From the NCBI RefSeq assembly GCF_023822005.2, contig NZ_CP098806.1, forward strand, positions 682,001 through 746,000: a DNA stretch of 64,000 nt, in the 5' to 3' direction. Position numbers and translations under genes: made by a program. Below, in pieces: positions 1-9,364 of this stretch. The DNA comes from Dyadobacter fanqingshengii. GTDB taxonomy: Bacteria; Bacteroidota; Bacteroidia; Cytophagales; Spirosomataceae. Below the pieces are notes generated by a model. The model was not told the origin of the DNA. It ran no database searches and worked only from the letters and a program-made list of their open reading frames with translations. Each line of letters opens with the position of its first letter. The first letter of the stretch is position 1.

Positions 1-897
1 GGCTCGCATCCGGCGGTGATTGGCGTCGACATTGCGCCATTGACGGGCAGGTCCAAGGAATCTACACAAAAGAGCGAAGAGCGTCTGAGGAAATTGGTTG
101 CCGATACCTACGCTCGCGGTGGAATTACGACCATATCCTGGCATTTTTCCAATCCGGTTTCAGGCGGGGATTTTTATTGGAAAGATTCCGTTTCGCTGCC
201 GGCAGTGAAATACATTATTCCGGGCGGTAAAAACCACCAGGATTACAAGGTCATTTTACAAGGTCTTGCCGGCTGGTTCAAAAGTCTGAAAGGTGCCGAA
301 GGAGAGGCTATCCCACTTATTTTCAGGCCTTATCATGAGTTTGACGGAGACTGGTTCTGGTGGGGAAGGGCACACTGCACGCCGGATGAATTCAAATCAT
401 TATGGCAATTCACAGCAGGGTATCTGCGGGATAGTCTGGATGTTCATAACCTGATTTACGCATTTTCTCCTGACAATAAATTCAACAGCGTCGCAGAATT
501 TACAGAGCGGTATCCGGGCAACGACTGGGTTGACCTCGTTGGGATGGATAACTATGGAGACATGGGACGCGAGGGCAAGTACAATCTGGAACAAGCGATC
601 AAAAAACTCAAAATCGTAAATGACTTTGCGCTGGAAAACAGAAAACTGGCCGCCATGACTGAGACAGGTCTTGAATCCATTGTAAATCCTGTTTGGTACA
701 CCGATGTTTTGCTTAAAGTACTACAAACGAATAAGTTAAATCTCTCCTACGTACTCGTCTGGCGCAACGATACCAAAAGTCCGACACATTACTACGCGCC
801 ATTTCCCGGCCATCCCGCTGTGCCGGATTTTAAGAAGTTTTATGACGATAAGTACACGTTGTTTGAAAGCGATCTTAAGAATATCTATGGCAGATAG
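1..897 (+). CDS. GH26 beta-mannanase, 5' end cut by window
   Basis: Endo-acting glycoside hydrolase of family GH26, which typically cleaves beta-1,4-mannan backbones outside the cell or at its surface. The frame is open from base 1 (codon ggc, G-S-H-P-A-V-I-G-V-D), so the true start lies upstream; the GTG at 16 is internal. The acid/base glutamate is seen in the RPYHEFDGDWFWWG motif (Glu codon 337-339) and the nucleophile in MTETG (Glu codon 661-663). These are the two family signatures at the expected spacing of about 108 residues. It is the first visible gene of a plus-strand run with SusC/D, two surface lipoproteins and a GH36 alpha-galactosidase, which suggests galactomannan as substrate. 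Family confidence is high; exact specificity is inferred from the neighbours. Confidence 0.9.
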   Translation, partial: GSHPAVIGVDIAPLTGRSKESTQKSEERLRKLVADTYARGGITTISWHFSNPVSGGDFYWKDSVSLPAVKYIIPGGKNHQDYKVILQGLAGWFKSLKGAEGEAIPLIFRPYHEFDGDWFWWGRAHCTPDEFKSLWQFTAGYLRDSLDVHNLIYAFSPDNKFNSVAEFTERYPGNDWVDLVGMDNYGDMGREGKYNLEQAIKKLKIVNDFALENRKLAAMTETGLESIVNPVWYTDVLLKVLQTNKLNLSYVLVWRNDTKSPTHYYAPFPGHPAVPDFKKFYDDKYTLFESDLKNIYGR

Positions 898-1004
898 AAA
901 ATCAACATGATCAAAAACTTAACCAGCATTAATATGATAACAGCTACGGATAGAGGTGTCGAGAAAAACAATCTAGAATATTTTAACCCAACCATTGTAA
1001 CATT

Positions 1005-4000
1005 ATGAAGGATAGTTTACTAAATCAATACGGCCGTGCCGCGGCATCAGCGTGGCTGGTGCCAAGGTATCTTCGTTTAAAGGAAGCCAAAATTCTTAGG
1101 CTATTGTTCTGTTTTATTTTTCTGGCTCATCTGCATGTAAAGGCCGGAGAAGTCTTTGAAACCGTTCGTTCGAATGAAAGTCTAAAAGGAGCAATTGATG
1201 TGACAGGCAAAGTTGTGGACGATCGGGGAGAGCCGCTGCCGGGAGTCAGTATTGTGATAAAAGGAACAACGCAGGGAACGACTACAAGCGCAGACGGCAA
1301 GTACTCGCTGGCGGTCCCGACAAACAGCTCGGTGCTGATTTTTTCATTTGTGGGATATTTGTCCAAAGAGGTAGTTGTTGGCACGCAAAGCACCATCAAT
1401 GTAACGCTCGCAGTTGATACGAAGGCATTGGAAGAAGTTGTGGTAGTAGGATATGGTGAAATGAAACGCGCCGATTTAACTACTGCACAAACTTCGGTCT
1501 CTGCCAAAGACATCGAAAAAACGGTCAACACCACCATTGAACAGGCCATTCAGGGCCGGTCTGCGGGAGTATATGTTACGCAAAACTCAGGTCAGCCGGG
1601 GGGAGGGATTTCGGTGAATATCCGGGGTGTGAATTCGATCAGCGGAAGTAATGAGCCATTGTATGTAGTTGATGGTGTGCAGATTCCGGGGCAGTCGGCT
1701 TCTTATGGATCGCAGAGTTCTTCCAACCCACTCGCAGGGCTGAACCCGGCTGACATTGAGTCCATTGAAGTTTTGCAAGGTCCTTCGGCAACGGCTATTT
1801 ATGGATCGAGGGCGACCAATGGTGTTTTGATCGTCACCACAAAAAGAGGAAAATCGGGAGATACAAAAATTTCGTACGGATACCAGTACAGTTTGCAGAC
1901 GCCACCGGCGCCGCTGAATGTGATGAATATGCAGCAATACGCGCAGATGGTGGGGGAATATCATGCCATTGCAGGTGGTGATACGCCAGGTGAATTTTTG
2001 GATCCATCATTGCTTGGATCTGGAACAGACTGGCAGAAGGAGCTCTTTAAAAGTGCTCCGATGAACAAGCACCAGCTGAGCCTGAGCGGAGGGAATGATA
2101 AGACCACTTACTATCTGTCAGGTGAATATCTGAAACAGGATGGTGTTGCATTAGGATCTGGATTTAACAGATATGGTTTCAGGCTGAATCTTGACAACAA
2201 ACCAAGAAAATGGGCTACCATCGGAGCTAATCTGAGCTTTAACCAAACAAATGACAACCTGACCACCAGCCAGGAAAACGTGATTGCCAGCGCATTACAG
2301 TTGACCCCACAGGTTCCGGTGAAAAATCTGGATGGTTCCTGGGGTGGAGGCGATGAGAATAATGGTGCCAACCAGTTTGCGCCCGTCAACCCGATCGCGA
2401 TTGCCAACTTGACTACCAACAAACTGGTAAGAAGGCAATTTCTCGGCGGATTGAACTTAGGCATTGAGATTATGAAAGGCCTCAATTTCAGATCGTCGTT
2501 CAATACAAACCTGGGCTTTTCCAATTCGACCTATTACATCCCGACGTATTCAATCGGCTGGGCAAGAAACGTAACGGCCTCACTGACAAACGGAACAGGT
2601 GTCAACACGTATTACAACTGGAACCAGCTGCTCGAATACAACAAGCAGCTCGGCAAGCACAGTATCAATGTGATGGTAAGCCACGAGGCGCAGGCTTCCA
2701 CCTATAAAAATGTGGGTGGTACCCGAACCGGATTTTTGACCAATGACATTCTGGATCTCGCTGCGGGTGATGCATTAACATCCAGCAATTCAGGCGGCTC
2801 GGGCGAATGGGCCATGGAATCATACCTGGGAAGATTGAACTACAACTATGCCGATCGCTACATTGTGATGGCGACGGTGCGACGCGATGGTTCGGCCAAT
2901 TTTGGTAAAGAAAACAAATGGGGCTTTTTTCCTTCGGTGTCTGCGGCCTGGCGCGTTTCGCAGGAGTCTTTCTTTAATATACCAGCTATCAGCGACCTGA
3001 AACTGCGGTTTGAAACGGGAGTGACGGGAAACCAGGGAGGCGGAGGAATTTACTCGCCCATGGGAACGGGAGCAACACCAACTTCCACTGGTTTTTTACC
3101 AACAAAATACAGTAACCAGGGTCTGAAATGGGAAGAAACAAAAACCAACAACTTCGGTATCAACGTAGCATTGTTTGACAACCGGATCCAGTTTGAGGTG
3201 GATTATTATATCAAAGACACCGATAACCTCTTGATGGAGAAGCCACTTCCCTGGTATATGGGAACGAATGGCACGGGTGCAGTAAGTTCTCCAACGGTGA
3301 ACATTGGTGCGCTGCAAAATAAGGGTTATGGATTTACGATCAATACGATCAACATTAACCGCGGCGGCTTCAAATGGGAGAGTAACCTGAACATTTCAAG
3401 CTTTAAAACTAAAATCAAATCCTTTTATTCAGAAAGTGCTTTCGTAGATCGCACATCCTGGTGGTTACAAGACTGGACACAACGTGCGGAAGTGGGCGAA
3501 GCACCGTGGTTGTTCCGGGGTTATATGGAAGAAGGTTTGTTCCAGAATGTTGCTGAAATAGACGGCAGCGCAGTTCCGGTTGATAACAACGGAGACCGAT
3601 TGCCTACTAACATCGACAATATCTGGGTAGGCGATGTGAAATTCAAGGACATTAACGGAGATGGAAAAATCAATGAAATGGACCTGACCAACATTGGTAA
3701 TCCCTGGCCGAAAATGTTTGCCGGTTTCACCAATACATTTTCCTACAAAGGATTCGACCTAAGCCTGCTATTCACCAGCACGTACGGAAATGACATTTAT
3801 AATTACCTGGGCAAGCTCAACACCAATGCCAGCAACATTAACCTGAGCCGCAATCTGTTGGTACACGCCATGGATTATGCCAAGCCAATCACGAATGAAG
3901 CTGGCGACGTGGTGCTGGCCAATCCGGGAACCGACGTGGCGCGCATATCAAACGGACCGAACGGAAACTTCAACCGGCATACGGACAAATGGGTAGAAGA

Positions 4001-4265
4001 CGGCTCATTTATCCGCCTCAAAAACGTATCGCTGAGCTACAATGTGCCCGCCACTTTCATGTCAAAACAGAAAGTGATCAGGGGCGCAAGACTTTCCGTT
4101 GGCGCACAGAATGTGCTCACATTTACCAAATACACTGGATTTGATCCTGAGGTAGGGGCATATGTATCAAGGGATTCAAGTCCTGGCAACCAGGCGATAG
4201 GGCTTGATTATGGCCGTTATCCACTGACTCCTATTTACACATTTAGCCTTGGATTGGACTTCTAA
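1005..4265 (+). CDS. SusC/RagA-like TonB-dependent outer-membrane transporter (PUL 1)
   Basis: Outer-membrane transporter that, with its SusD partner, imports oligosaccharides using TonB energy. It is 1086 residues long. A rather long N-region precedes the hydrophobic signal core at about residues 31-46. A carboxypeptidase-regulatory-like fold follows (VTGKVVDDRGEPLPGVSI ... DGKYSLAV ... FSFVGY, about 65-135), then the EEVVVVGYG segment, a plug with the SusC hallmark DIESIEVLQGPSATAIYGSR (about 250-270), and a 22-strand-type barrel. It is 107 bases after the mannanase and 11 bases before susD, so it sits in the same operon. The family call is very safe. The substrate, presumably manno-oligosaccharides, is inferred from context. 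Confidence 0.96.
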   Translation: MKDSLLNQYGRAAASAWLVPRYLRLKEAKILRLLFCFIFLAHLHVKAGEVFETVRSNESLKGAIDVTGKVVDDRGEPLPGVSIVIKGTTQGTTTSADGKYSLAVPTNSSVLIFSFVGYLSKEVVVGTQSTINVTLAVDTKALEEVVVVGYGEMKRADLTTAQTSVSAKDIEKTVNTTIEQAIQGRSAGVYVTQNSGQPGGGISVNIRGVNSISGSNEPLYVVDGVQIPGQSASYGSQSSSNPLAGLNPADIESIEVLQGPSATAIYGSRATNGVLIVTTKRGKSGDTKISYGYQYSLQTPPAPLNVMNMQQYAQMVGEYHAIAGGDTPGEFLDPSLLGSGTDWQKELFKSAPMNKHQLSLSGGNDKTTYYLSGEYLKQDGVALGSGFNRYGFRLNLDNKPRKWATIGANLSFNQTNDNLTTSQENVIASALQLTPQVPVKNLDGSWGGGDENNGANQFAPVNPIAIANLTTNKLVRRQFLGGLNLGIEIMKGLNFRSSFNTNLGFSNSTYYIPTYSIGWARNVTASLTNGTGVNTYYNWNQLLEYNKQLGKHSINVMVSHEAQASTYKNVGGTRTGFLTNDILDLAAGDALTSSNSGGSGEWAMESYLGRLNYNYADRYIVMATVRRDGSANFGKENKWGFFPSVSAAWRVSQESFFNIPAISDLKLRFETGVTGNQGGGGIYSPMGTGATPTSTGFLPTKYSNQGLKWEETKTNNFGINVALFDNRIQFEVDYYIKDTDNLLMEKPLPWYMGTNGTGAVSSPTVNIGALQNKGYGFTINTININRGGFKWESNLNISSFKTKIKSFYSESAFVDRTSWWLQDWTQRAEVGEAPWLFRGYMEEGLFQNVAEIDGSAVPVDNNGDRLPTNIDNIWVGDVKFKDINGDGKINEMDLTNIGNPWPKMFAGFTNTFSYKGFDLSLLFTSTYGNDIYNYLGKLNTNASNINLSRNLLVHAMDYAKPITNEAGDVVLANPGTDVARISNGPNGNFNRHTDKWVEDGSFIRLKNVSLSYNVPATFMSKQKVIRGARLSVGAQNVLTFTKYTGFDPEVGAYVSRDSSPGNQAIGLDYGRYPLTPIYTFSLGLDF

Positions 4266-4276
4266 AAACAAATCAG

Positions 4277-5956
4277 ATGAAAATTCTTAAAAATATACTT
4301 TATCGCAGCAGCTTTTTCGTCTCGCTCTTCGCGGTTACTTCCTGCTCAGAAGATTTTCTGGAAAGACCACCGGTGGATGCCATTGTAGACGCAGGTTTTT
4401 ACCAAACCGACGATCAGGTTTTGGCTTCTACTGCATTGTTATACAGCAAAGTATGGTTTGATTACAATGATAAAGCATCGTACAATCTTGGTGATTTCAG
4501 GGCTGGAACTGCGTTTTCTGCCTATAATGACCGTGGAAATGTGCTTTTTAATACAACAGGAAACACGCCTGAGAATGGTTCGGCCTGGCGCTCGTTCTTT
4601 ATTGTGGTTGGTCAGTCCAACCTGGCGATCAGTAACATTAATCAGTATGCAGGAGCGGCAGTTTCTCCGACTATCAAAAAAATGGCAATTGCCGAGGCCA
4701 GATTTATGCGCGCCGTGGCTTACCGGTCGCTTGTGATGAACTGGGGGGCTGTACCAATCATTGAAAATAACCTGGAACTGCTCTCGGATACATCCGTTTC
4801 AAGAAATACGCCTGAAAGTGTCTGGAAATTTCTTACGAGCGAAATGCGTCAGGTGGCCGAAGATCTTCCCGCAACGCCGATACGTCCGGGCCGCGTTACA
4901 AGATGGTCGGCAGAAGGAATGCTGGCCCGTTTTTATCTGACGCGTGCAGGCGTGGAGTCAGCAGGTTCTGGCACAAGAAACCAAACTTTCCTAGATAGTG
5001 CCAAATACTATTCCGAAAGAGTGATTACGCAAAGCGGGTTGTCATTATTAAAAAATTATGGCGACCTGTTCCTGTTTCCATACGATAACAACTCCGAATC
5101 GCTTTTCTCGCTGCAATGGGTTTATTCACCCGGCGCGTACGGTACGCAAAACTCGACACCGGCCTACCTGGCATTCAGTCCGGATATTGCAAACGGTGAC
5201 GGCTGGGGCGGAGACAAAAGTGCCACCTGGTGGATGCTGGGCCAATATGAAGGTATAAAGCAAACGGCCACAGGTATGCAGGGACGGACCATTGATCAGC
5301 GGCTGAAAGCGACATTCATGCTACCAGGCGCCTCGTATCCTGAGATCACGCAGACGATAACAGGTGGTGAGCAGAAACTGATCGTCCCGAATCCGGGCGG
5401 TGACAACAATTTCCTTTCGATCAAAAAATACGTGACTGGAAAAGCCAAGGACGTCGGCGGCTTATCGGCATCGCAGAACTACGGACACGATACGTATATG
5501 ATGCGGCTGGCTGAAATGTATCTGGTTTATGCTGAGGCAGTTCTGGGAAACAATGCGTCTACCAGCGACCCGGTTGCGCTGAAATATTACAATGCGATCC
5601 ATACGCGGGCAGGTTTACCGGTTTTTGCAGGGCCCTTGACTTTCGACATTATTTTCAAGGAGCGTCTGGTGGAATTTGCCATGGAAGGACTGGCCTGGTA
5701 CGACCTGGTTAGCTTGCATTACTACAATCCCACGAAAGCGTATGCCATCCTGAACAGCCAGGACAGGGGACTGTTCGCTACGGCACCTGATGTTTTTCCA
5801 AACCCTACATCGTGGACATTTACAAAGACACCATGGTCGACTACCGAGCGCACAATTAATGCCAACAGTGGGAATTTCCTGTTGCCGATCCCATCTGCAG
5901 AGCTGAGCCAGGCGCCCAATCTGCAAAAACCAGCTGTGGACTATTACAGCAAATAA
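4277..5956 (+). CDS. SusD/RagB-like glycan-binding lipoprotein (PUL 1)
   Basis: Surface lipoprotein that caps the SusC channel and binds glycan. The 559-residue length is typical of the family. The signal peptide ends in a lipobox with the lipidated Cys in VTSCSEDFLERPP, a classic SusD N-terminus. Helical TPR-like stretches include AEARFMRAVAYRSLVMNWG and MMRLAEMYLVYAEAVLG, the conserved core motifs of the family. It begins 11 bases after susC and is followed by two further lipoproteins. Function is by family; ligand preference is inferred from the neighbouring mannanase and galactosidase. Confidence 0.96.
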   Translation: MKILKNILYRSSFFVSLFAVTSCSEDFLERPPVDAIVDAGFYQTDDQVLASTALLYSKVWFDYNDKASYNLGDFRAGTAFSAYNDRGNVLFNTTGNTPENGSAWRSFFIVVGQSNLAISNINQYAGAAVSPTIKKMAIAEARFMRAVAYRSLVMNWGAVPIIENNLELLSDTSVSRNTPESVWKFLTSEMRQVAEDLPATPIRPGRVTRWSAEGMLARFYLTRAGVESAGSGTRNQTFLDSAKYYSERVITQSGLSLLKNYGDLFLFPYDNNSESLFSLQWVYSPGAYGTQNSTPAYLAFSPDIANGDGWGGDKSATWWMLGQYEGIKQTATGMQGRTIDQRLKATFMLPGASYPEITQTITGGEQKLIVPNPGGDNNFLSIKKYVTGKAKDVGGLSASQNYGHDTYMMRLAEMYLVYAEAVLGNNASTSDPVALKYYNAIHTRAGLPVFAGPLTFDIIFKERLVEFAMEGLAWYDLVSLHYYNPTKAYAILNSQDRGLFATAPDVFPNPTSWTFTKTPWSTTERTINANSGNFLLPIPSAELSQAPNLQKPAVDYYSK

Positions 5957-5984
5957 TTTCGGATTTATAAAAATCGACATTCAA

Positions 5985-7145
5985 ATGAAAAACAGATATA
6001 AATCGGCCCTGTTCTTTGCCTTGCTGGCATGCTTGGCTGCATTTCAGCTTTCTTGCAAGGAAGATGACCTTGACAACAATGGTGAGCCTTCCATTACCTA
6101 CATTCGAGTGACCAACCCGGCCTCTTCCGATTCGTTGCTGGTCGGCGCTCTTCAAAGCAATCTGATCGCTATCGTTGGAGAGAACTTGCAGGATGTTACC
6201 GAGATCTGGTTCAATGACCAGAAAGCGGTTTTGACGCCAACTTATATTACCAGTAAGACAATTCTGGTGAGTGTTCCAGCAATGGTCCCCAAGGAGATCA
6301 GTAACAAAATGCGGATGATTTTTTCAAACGGCCGGACGCTCGAACATAACTTCGAAGTGCAGATCAGCGAACCCGAACTAACCGGAATGAACTCCGAATA
6401 CGTGGCCCTGGGTGGCGTAGCGACCATTAATGGAAACTATTTTTACCCACCGCTTACCGTCACATTTGCAGGAGGCGTAACTGGTGAGCTGGTTTCGGTA
6501 ACCGACCAGATCATACAGGTGCGTGTGCCCCAAGGTGCGATCCCCGGCCAGGTGACGGTCAAAACCAATTTTGGGGAAACAAAATCGGATTTCTGGTTTC
6601 GCGACAACCGTAATATTTTTCTAAGCAATGACCCCTTCACAGGCTGGTGGAACCAGGCATATGTGGTGACTAAGCCAGGCGCGGGCGATCCGGTGGCAAT
6701 CAATGGAAACTACATTCGGGTGAAAGAAGTTGTCAGCGGCTGGCAGTGGAAGGAAGTGGCAGGAGGACCGCCCGATGCGATGGGGCCAATCAGCAAAAAC
6801 ATTCCGGATGAAGCAATCCTGAGACCGGCGGACTATAACCTGAAATTTGAGGTCAATACTTTGAAGCCTTACAATAATAATTTGTTGAAAATCAATGTCG
6901 GTCTGGCAAAGGACTTTATCACCGACGCTTACCAGTGGGCGCCGCCTTATGATACGAAGGGCGAATGGAGAACAGTTGTTATTCCTTTTGAGGAAGTTGC
7001 AGCCAGCTACGAAAGTCTGGGCGTAAAAATGGCTGTCAATCCCAACGGTTACTACACCCGATTGCTTTTCCACGGCGGGGGAGACCTTGATGCAGATATT
7101 TCAATGGACAATTTCAGGGTAGTGCCAAAAATTCTCAAAAAATAA
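5985..7145 (+). CDS. IPT/TIG-domain surface glycan-binding lipoprotein
   Basis: 386-residue lipoprotein with a signal peptide and lipobox (FQLSCKEDD, Cys about residue 24). Two IPT/TIG immunoglobulin-like repeats follow (about residues 35-125 and 130-205; motifs IVGENLQDVTEIWFND and INGNYFYPPLTVTFAGG). The C-terminal half (about 210-385) is aromatic-rich (GWWNQAYVV, GWQWKEV, YQWAPPYDTKGEW). This resembles surface glycan-binding proteins encoded just after susD in other PULs, where the TIG repeats act as spacers and the C-terminal domain binds glycan. It sits 28 bases after susD and 18 bases before a second TIG lipoprotein. The glycan-binding role is inferred from architecture and position. 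Confidence 0.85.
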   Translation: MKNRYKSALFFALLACLAAFQLSCKEDDLDNNGEPSITYIRVTNPASSDSLLVGALQSNLIAIVGENLQDVTEIWFNDQKAVLTPTYITSKTILVSVPAMVPKEISNKMRMIFSNGRTLEHNFEVQISEPELTGMNSEYVALGGVATINGNYFYPPLTVTFAGGVTGELVSVTDQIIQVRVPQGAIPGQVTVKTNFGETKSDFWFRDNRNIFLSNDPFTGWWNQAYVVTKPGAGDPVAINGNYIRVKEVVSGWQWKEVAGGPPDAMGPISKNIPDEAILRPADYNLKFEVNTLKPYNNNLLKINVGLAKDFITDAYQWAPPYDTKGEWRTVVIPFEEVAASYESLGVKMAVNPNGYYTRLLFHGGGDLDADISMDNFRVVPKILKK

Positions 7146-7163
7146 CATTCAAAGATTTTCAGG

Positions 7164-8024
7164 ATGAAAAAAATATCTAATCTGCGGTTTCTGACCGTAG
7201 CGGGTTTTCTAATGATTGCAGGGCTGCTGATAGCTTGTAACGAAGACGAAGTGGCTACAAGCAGCGAAGTGCAATTGCTCAGTTTCGGACCTTCGGGCGT
7301 GAGCCTGGGGGATACGATCAGTTTTATTGGGAACAATCTGGATAAAGTAACCTCCGTTGAGCTCACAGGTGCCAGCGTTCCGGCATCTGCATTTGTAAAA
7401 CAAACGCCCGATCGCATTGTAGTGACCGTCCCGAACGAAACTTCGGAAGGGCTTGTGACCCTGAAAACGACAGCCGGGGACATTGTTTCCAAAACCATAC
7501 TAAGCCTGGAAGTGCCCGTGGAGATTACCAAAATCCCTGCGCAGGCCAAACCCGGTGATAACATCACGATTTCGGGAAAATACCTGAATTGGGTGAAGGG
7601 AGTCACATTTGCGCAGGATACGACGGTAACAGAATTTGTAAGCCAAACCATGACAGAGCTGGTCGTAACGGTTCCGTTCGGCGCGCAAACCGGCCCGATC
7701 GTTTTCTCCGCCGGAGGCACCGAACCACTTTCCATTGAATCCGAGACGGAGCTGGTGATCACATTGCCTGCATTGAAAAGCTTCGCGCCTGCAATTGCCG
7801 AACGTGAAAAGAACCTGACCATCACGGGTGCCAATTTGGATTTGACAATGGGCGTACTATTTACAGGGGTTGCTGAGCCAGTCACTGCATTTGTGAGCAA
7901 AGTACCTGGTCAGTTGGTTGTGAAAATTCCGAAAGCAGCAACGAAGGGAAAAATCAGTTTGATCGCCTATTCGGCAGTACCGGTGGAGTCGGCCGATTTA
8001 CTTAAATTCGTTGGTGAGAAGTAA
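7164..8024 (+). CDS. IPT/TIG-repeat lipoprotein
   Basis: 286-residue lipoprotein (lipobox ...LLIACNEDEV, Cys about residue 25) made almost entirely of three IPT/TIG-like repeats. The repeats start near residues 35, 118 and 200 (motifs LGDTISFIGNNLDKVTSVEL, GDNITISGKYLNWVKGVTF, REKNLTITGANLDLTMGVLF). No additional C-terminal ligand-binding domain is visible, so it may be a spacer or scaffold, or may bind glycan through a TIG face. It lies between the larger TIG lipoprotein and the serine hydrolase, within 30 bases of both, consistent with one transcript. Family call good; precise role unknown. Confidence 0.82.
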   Translation: MKKISNLRFLTVAGFLMIAGLLIACNEDEVATSSEVQLLSFGPSGVSLGDTISFIGNNLDKVTSVELTGASVPASAFVKQTPDRIVVTVPNETSEGLVTLKTTAGDIVSKTILSLEVPVEITKIPAQAKPGDNITISGKYLNWVKGVTFAQDTTVTEFVSQTMTELVVTVPFGAQTGPIVFSAGGTEPLSIESETELVITLPALKSFAPAIAEREKNLTITGANLDLTMGVLFTGVAEPVTAFVSKVPGQLVVKIPKAATKGKISLIAYSAVPVESADLLKFVGEK

Positions 8025-8053
8025 TCTTTGCTATTCCTAGCTCTTTAATTGTT

Positions 8054-9364
8054 ATGAAAAAAATCTATTTGAGCATTGCGCTTTTGGCTGCAGTTACCAG
8101 CACCATAGCGCAGCAAAAATCGCCCGCGCCGCAAGAATTAAATTACAAAGCTGATCTCAAAGCCACCGGAACAAGCGAAGACAAAATAAAACGCATTGAC
8201 TCGCTGCTGCAAAGTTTTATTGATCAGAAGAAAGCCAGCAGCATTGTAGGTTTTGTTGCCAAAGGTGGAAATGTCGTTTACAACAAAGCATTTGGCTACA
8301 AAGACGTTGAAAATAAGGTCCCGGCTGCTGTGGATGATTACTATATCCTGTTTTCTCAAACCAAAGCAGTGACAACAGTAGCTTTTATGACCCTCGTCGA
8401 AAAGGGATTGGTTTCGGTTGATGATCCAGTTTCTAAATATTTCCCCGAGATTTCAGACAAAGTAGCGACAGTCATCAAAGAGGATGGAACATTTGAGACA
8501 AGGCCGGTAAAGACGCCGATGACATTCGCGCATCTGATGTCGCATTCTTCGGGAATCAGCGCCGGACTGGTAGGAAAGGCACGTCGCGTCGAAATGGAGA
8601 AGAAAAGTGCCGCTGCAACCTCAGGAGCCACACCACCGGCAGGCCCGGGACAGCGAACAGGCGGGGCTGGTACGGCAAAATATCTCAAAGATGAGATGAT
8701 CGCGCTGGCGAAATACCCACTGGGTTTCGATCCCGGCAGCGAGTGGAGTTACCATATCAGCACCAATATGCTGGCATATATGGTGGAGCTCATTTCTGGT
8801 AAAAGTCTGCGTGAATATGTTAAATCAACGGTTTTGGATCCATTGGGAATGACTGAAACGGACTGGTATTATGAATCTTCGAAAATGAACCGGTTTGTGA
8901 AGGCTTATAGCGATATTGACGGCAAACTGGTGCCGCAATCCAACAAATTCAGCGAGACCACGATCAGCCCGGTTCAAACTTATGCGGAGGGAGCTATCGG
9001 CCTGAATGGACCTATTGGCGACTATGCCAAGTTTTGCCAAATGCTGCTCAATAAAGGCGAGTACAATGGCAAGCGTATCCTTAAACCGGAGACCATTGAG
9101 CTGATGACCAAGGTGAACCGCTTACCTACAGAGAACTCCGGTGGAAAAGGGTTTCAGTTCGGGCTTGGCTTTGAACTCTATAATGCAGAAAAGAAACCGG
9201 TTCCGGAAGTTTCCAACACCGCATTTGCCTGGGGAGGATTGTACGGTACGGACTACATTATCGATCCCGAAAACAATATGATTGTGCTGTTTTACTTGAA
9301 TATGCCCAAGCACGAGCCGATGTATAAACCATTTCTTAGTAAAGCTTATCAACTGTTTAAATAA
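8054..9364 (+). CDS. Serine hydrolase, beta-lactamase/esterase superfamily
   Basis: Exported 436-residue protein (signal peptide to about residue 20, cleaving near IAQ-QK) of the class C beta-lactamase/transpeptidase-like fold. The nucleophile motif SxxK is S101-Q-T-K104. The second motif is Y233-H-I within EWSYHISTNML, and the third region is AWGGLYGTDYIIDP near residue 393. Proteins of this fold act as esterases, D-amino peptidases or lactamases. In a PUL an esterase that removes acyl groups from the glycan is plausible but unproven. A low-complexity insert of Ala, Gly and Pro lies at about 185-206. The stop codon overlaps the next start by one base (TAATG at 9362-9366), indicating translational coupling. 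Confidence 0.85.
   Translation: MKKIYLSIALLAAVTSTIAQQKSPAPQELNYKADLKATGTSEDKIKRIDSLLQSFIDQKKASSIVGFVAKGGNVVYNKAFGYKDVENKVPAAVDDYYILFSQTKAVTTVAFMTLVEKGLVSVDDPVSKYFPEISDKVATVIKEDGTFETRPVKTPMTFAHLMSHSSGISAGLVGKARRVEMEKKSAAATSGATPPAGPGQRTGGAGTAKYLKDEMIALAKYPLGFDPGSEWSYHISTNMLAYMVELISGKSLREYVKSTVLDPLGMTETDWYYESSKMNRFVKAYSDIDGKLVPQSNKFSETTISPVQTYAEGAIGLNGPIGDYAKFCQMLLNKGEYNGKRILKPETIELMTKVNRLPTENSGGKGFQFGLGFELYNAEKKPVPEVSNTAFAWGGLYGTDYIIDPENNMIVLFYLNMPKHEPMYKPFLSKAYQLFK

Noticed and set aside
1127..1549. Long minus-strand open frame inside susC
   Set aside because: Antisense shadow of the SusC frame; composition lacks protein-like pattern and no promoter or gap supports it. Similar shadows (7052-7900, 10584-11018, 15466-16044) were dismissed for the same reason.
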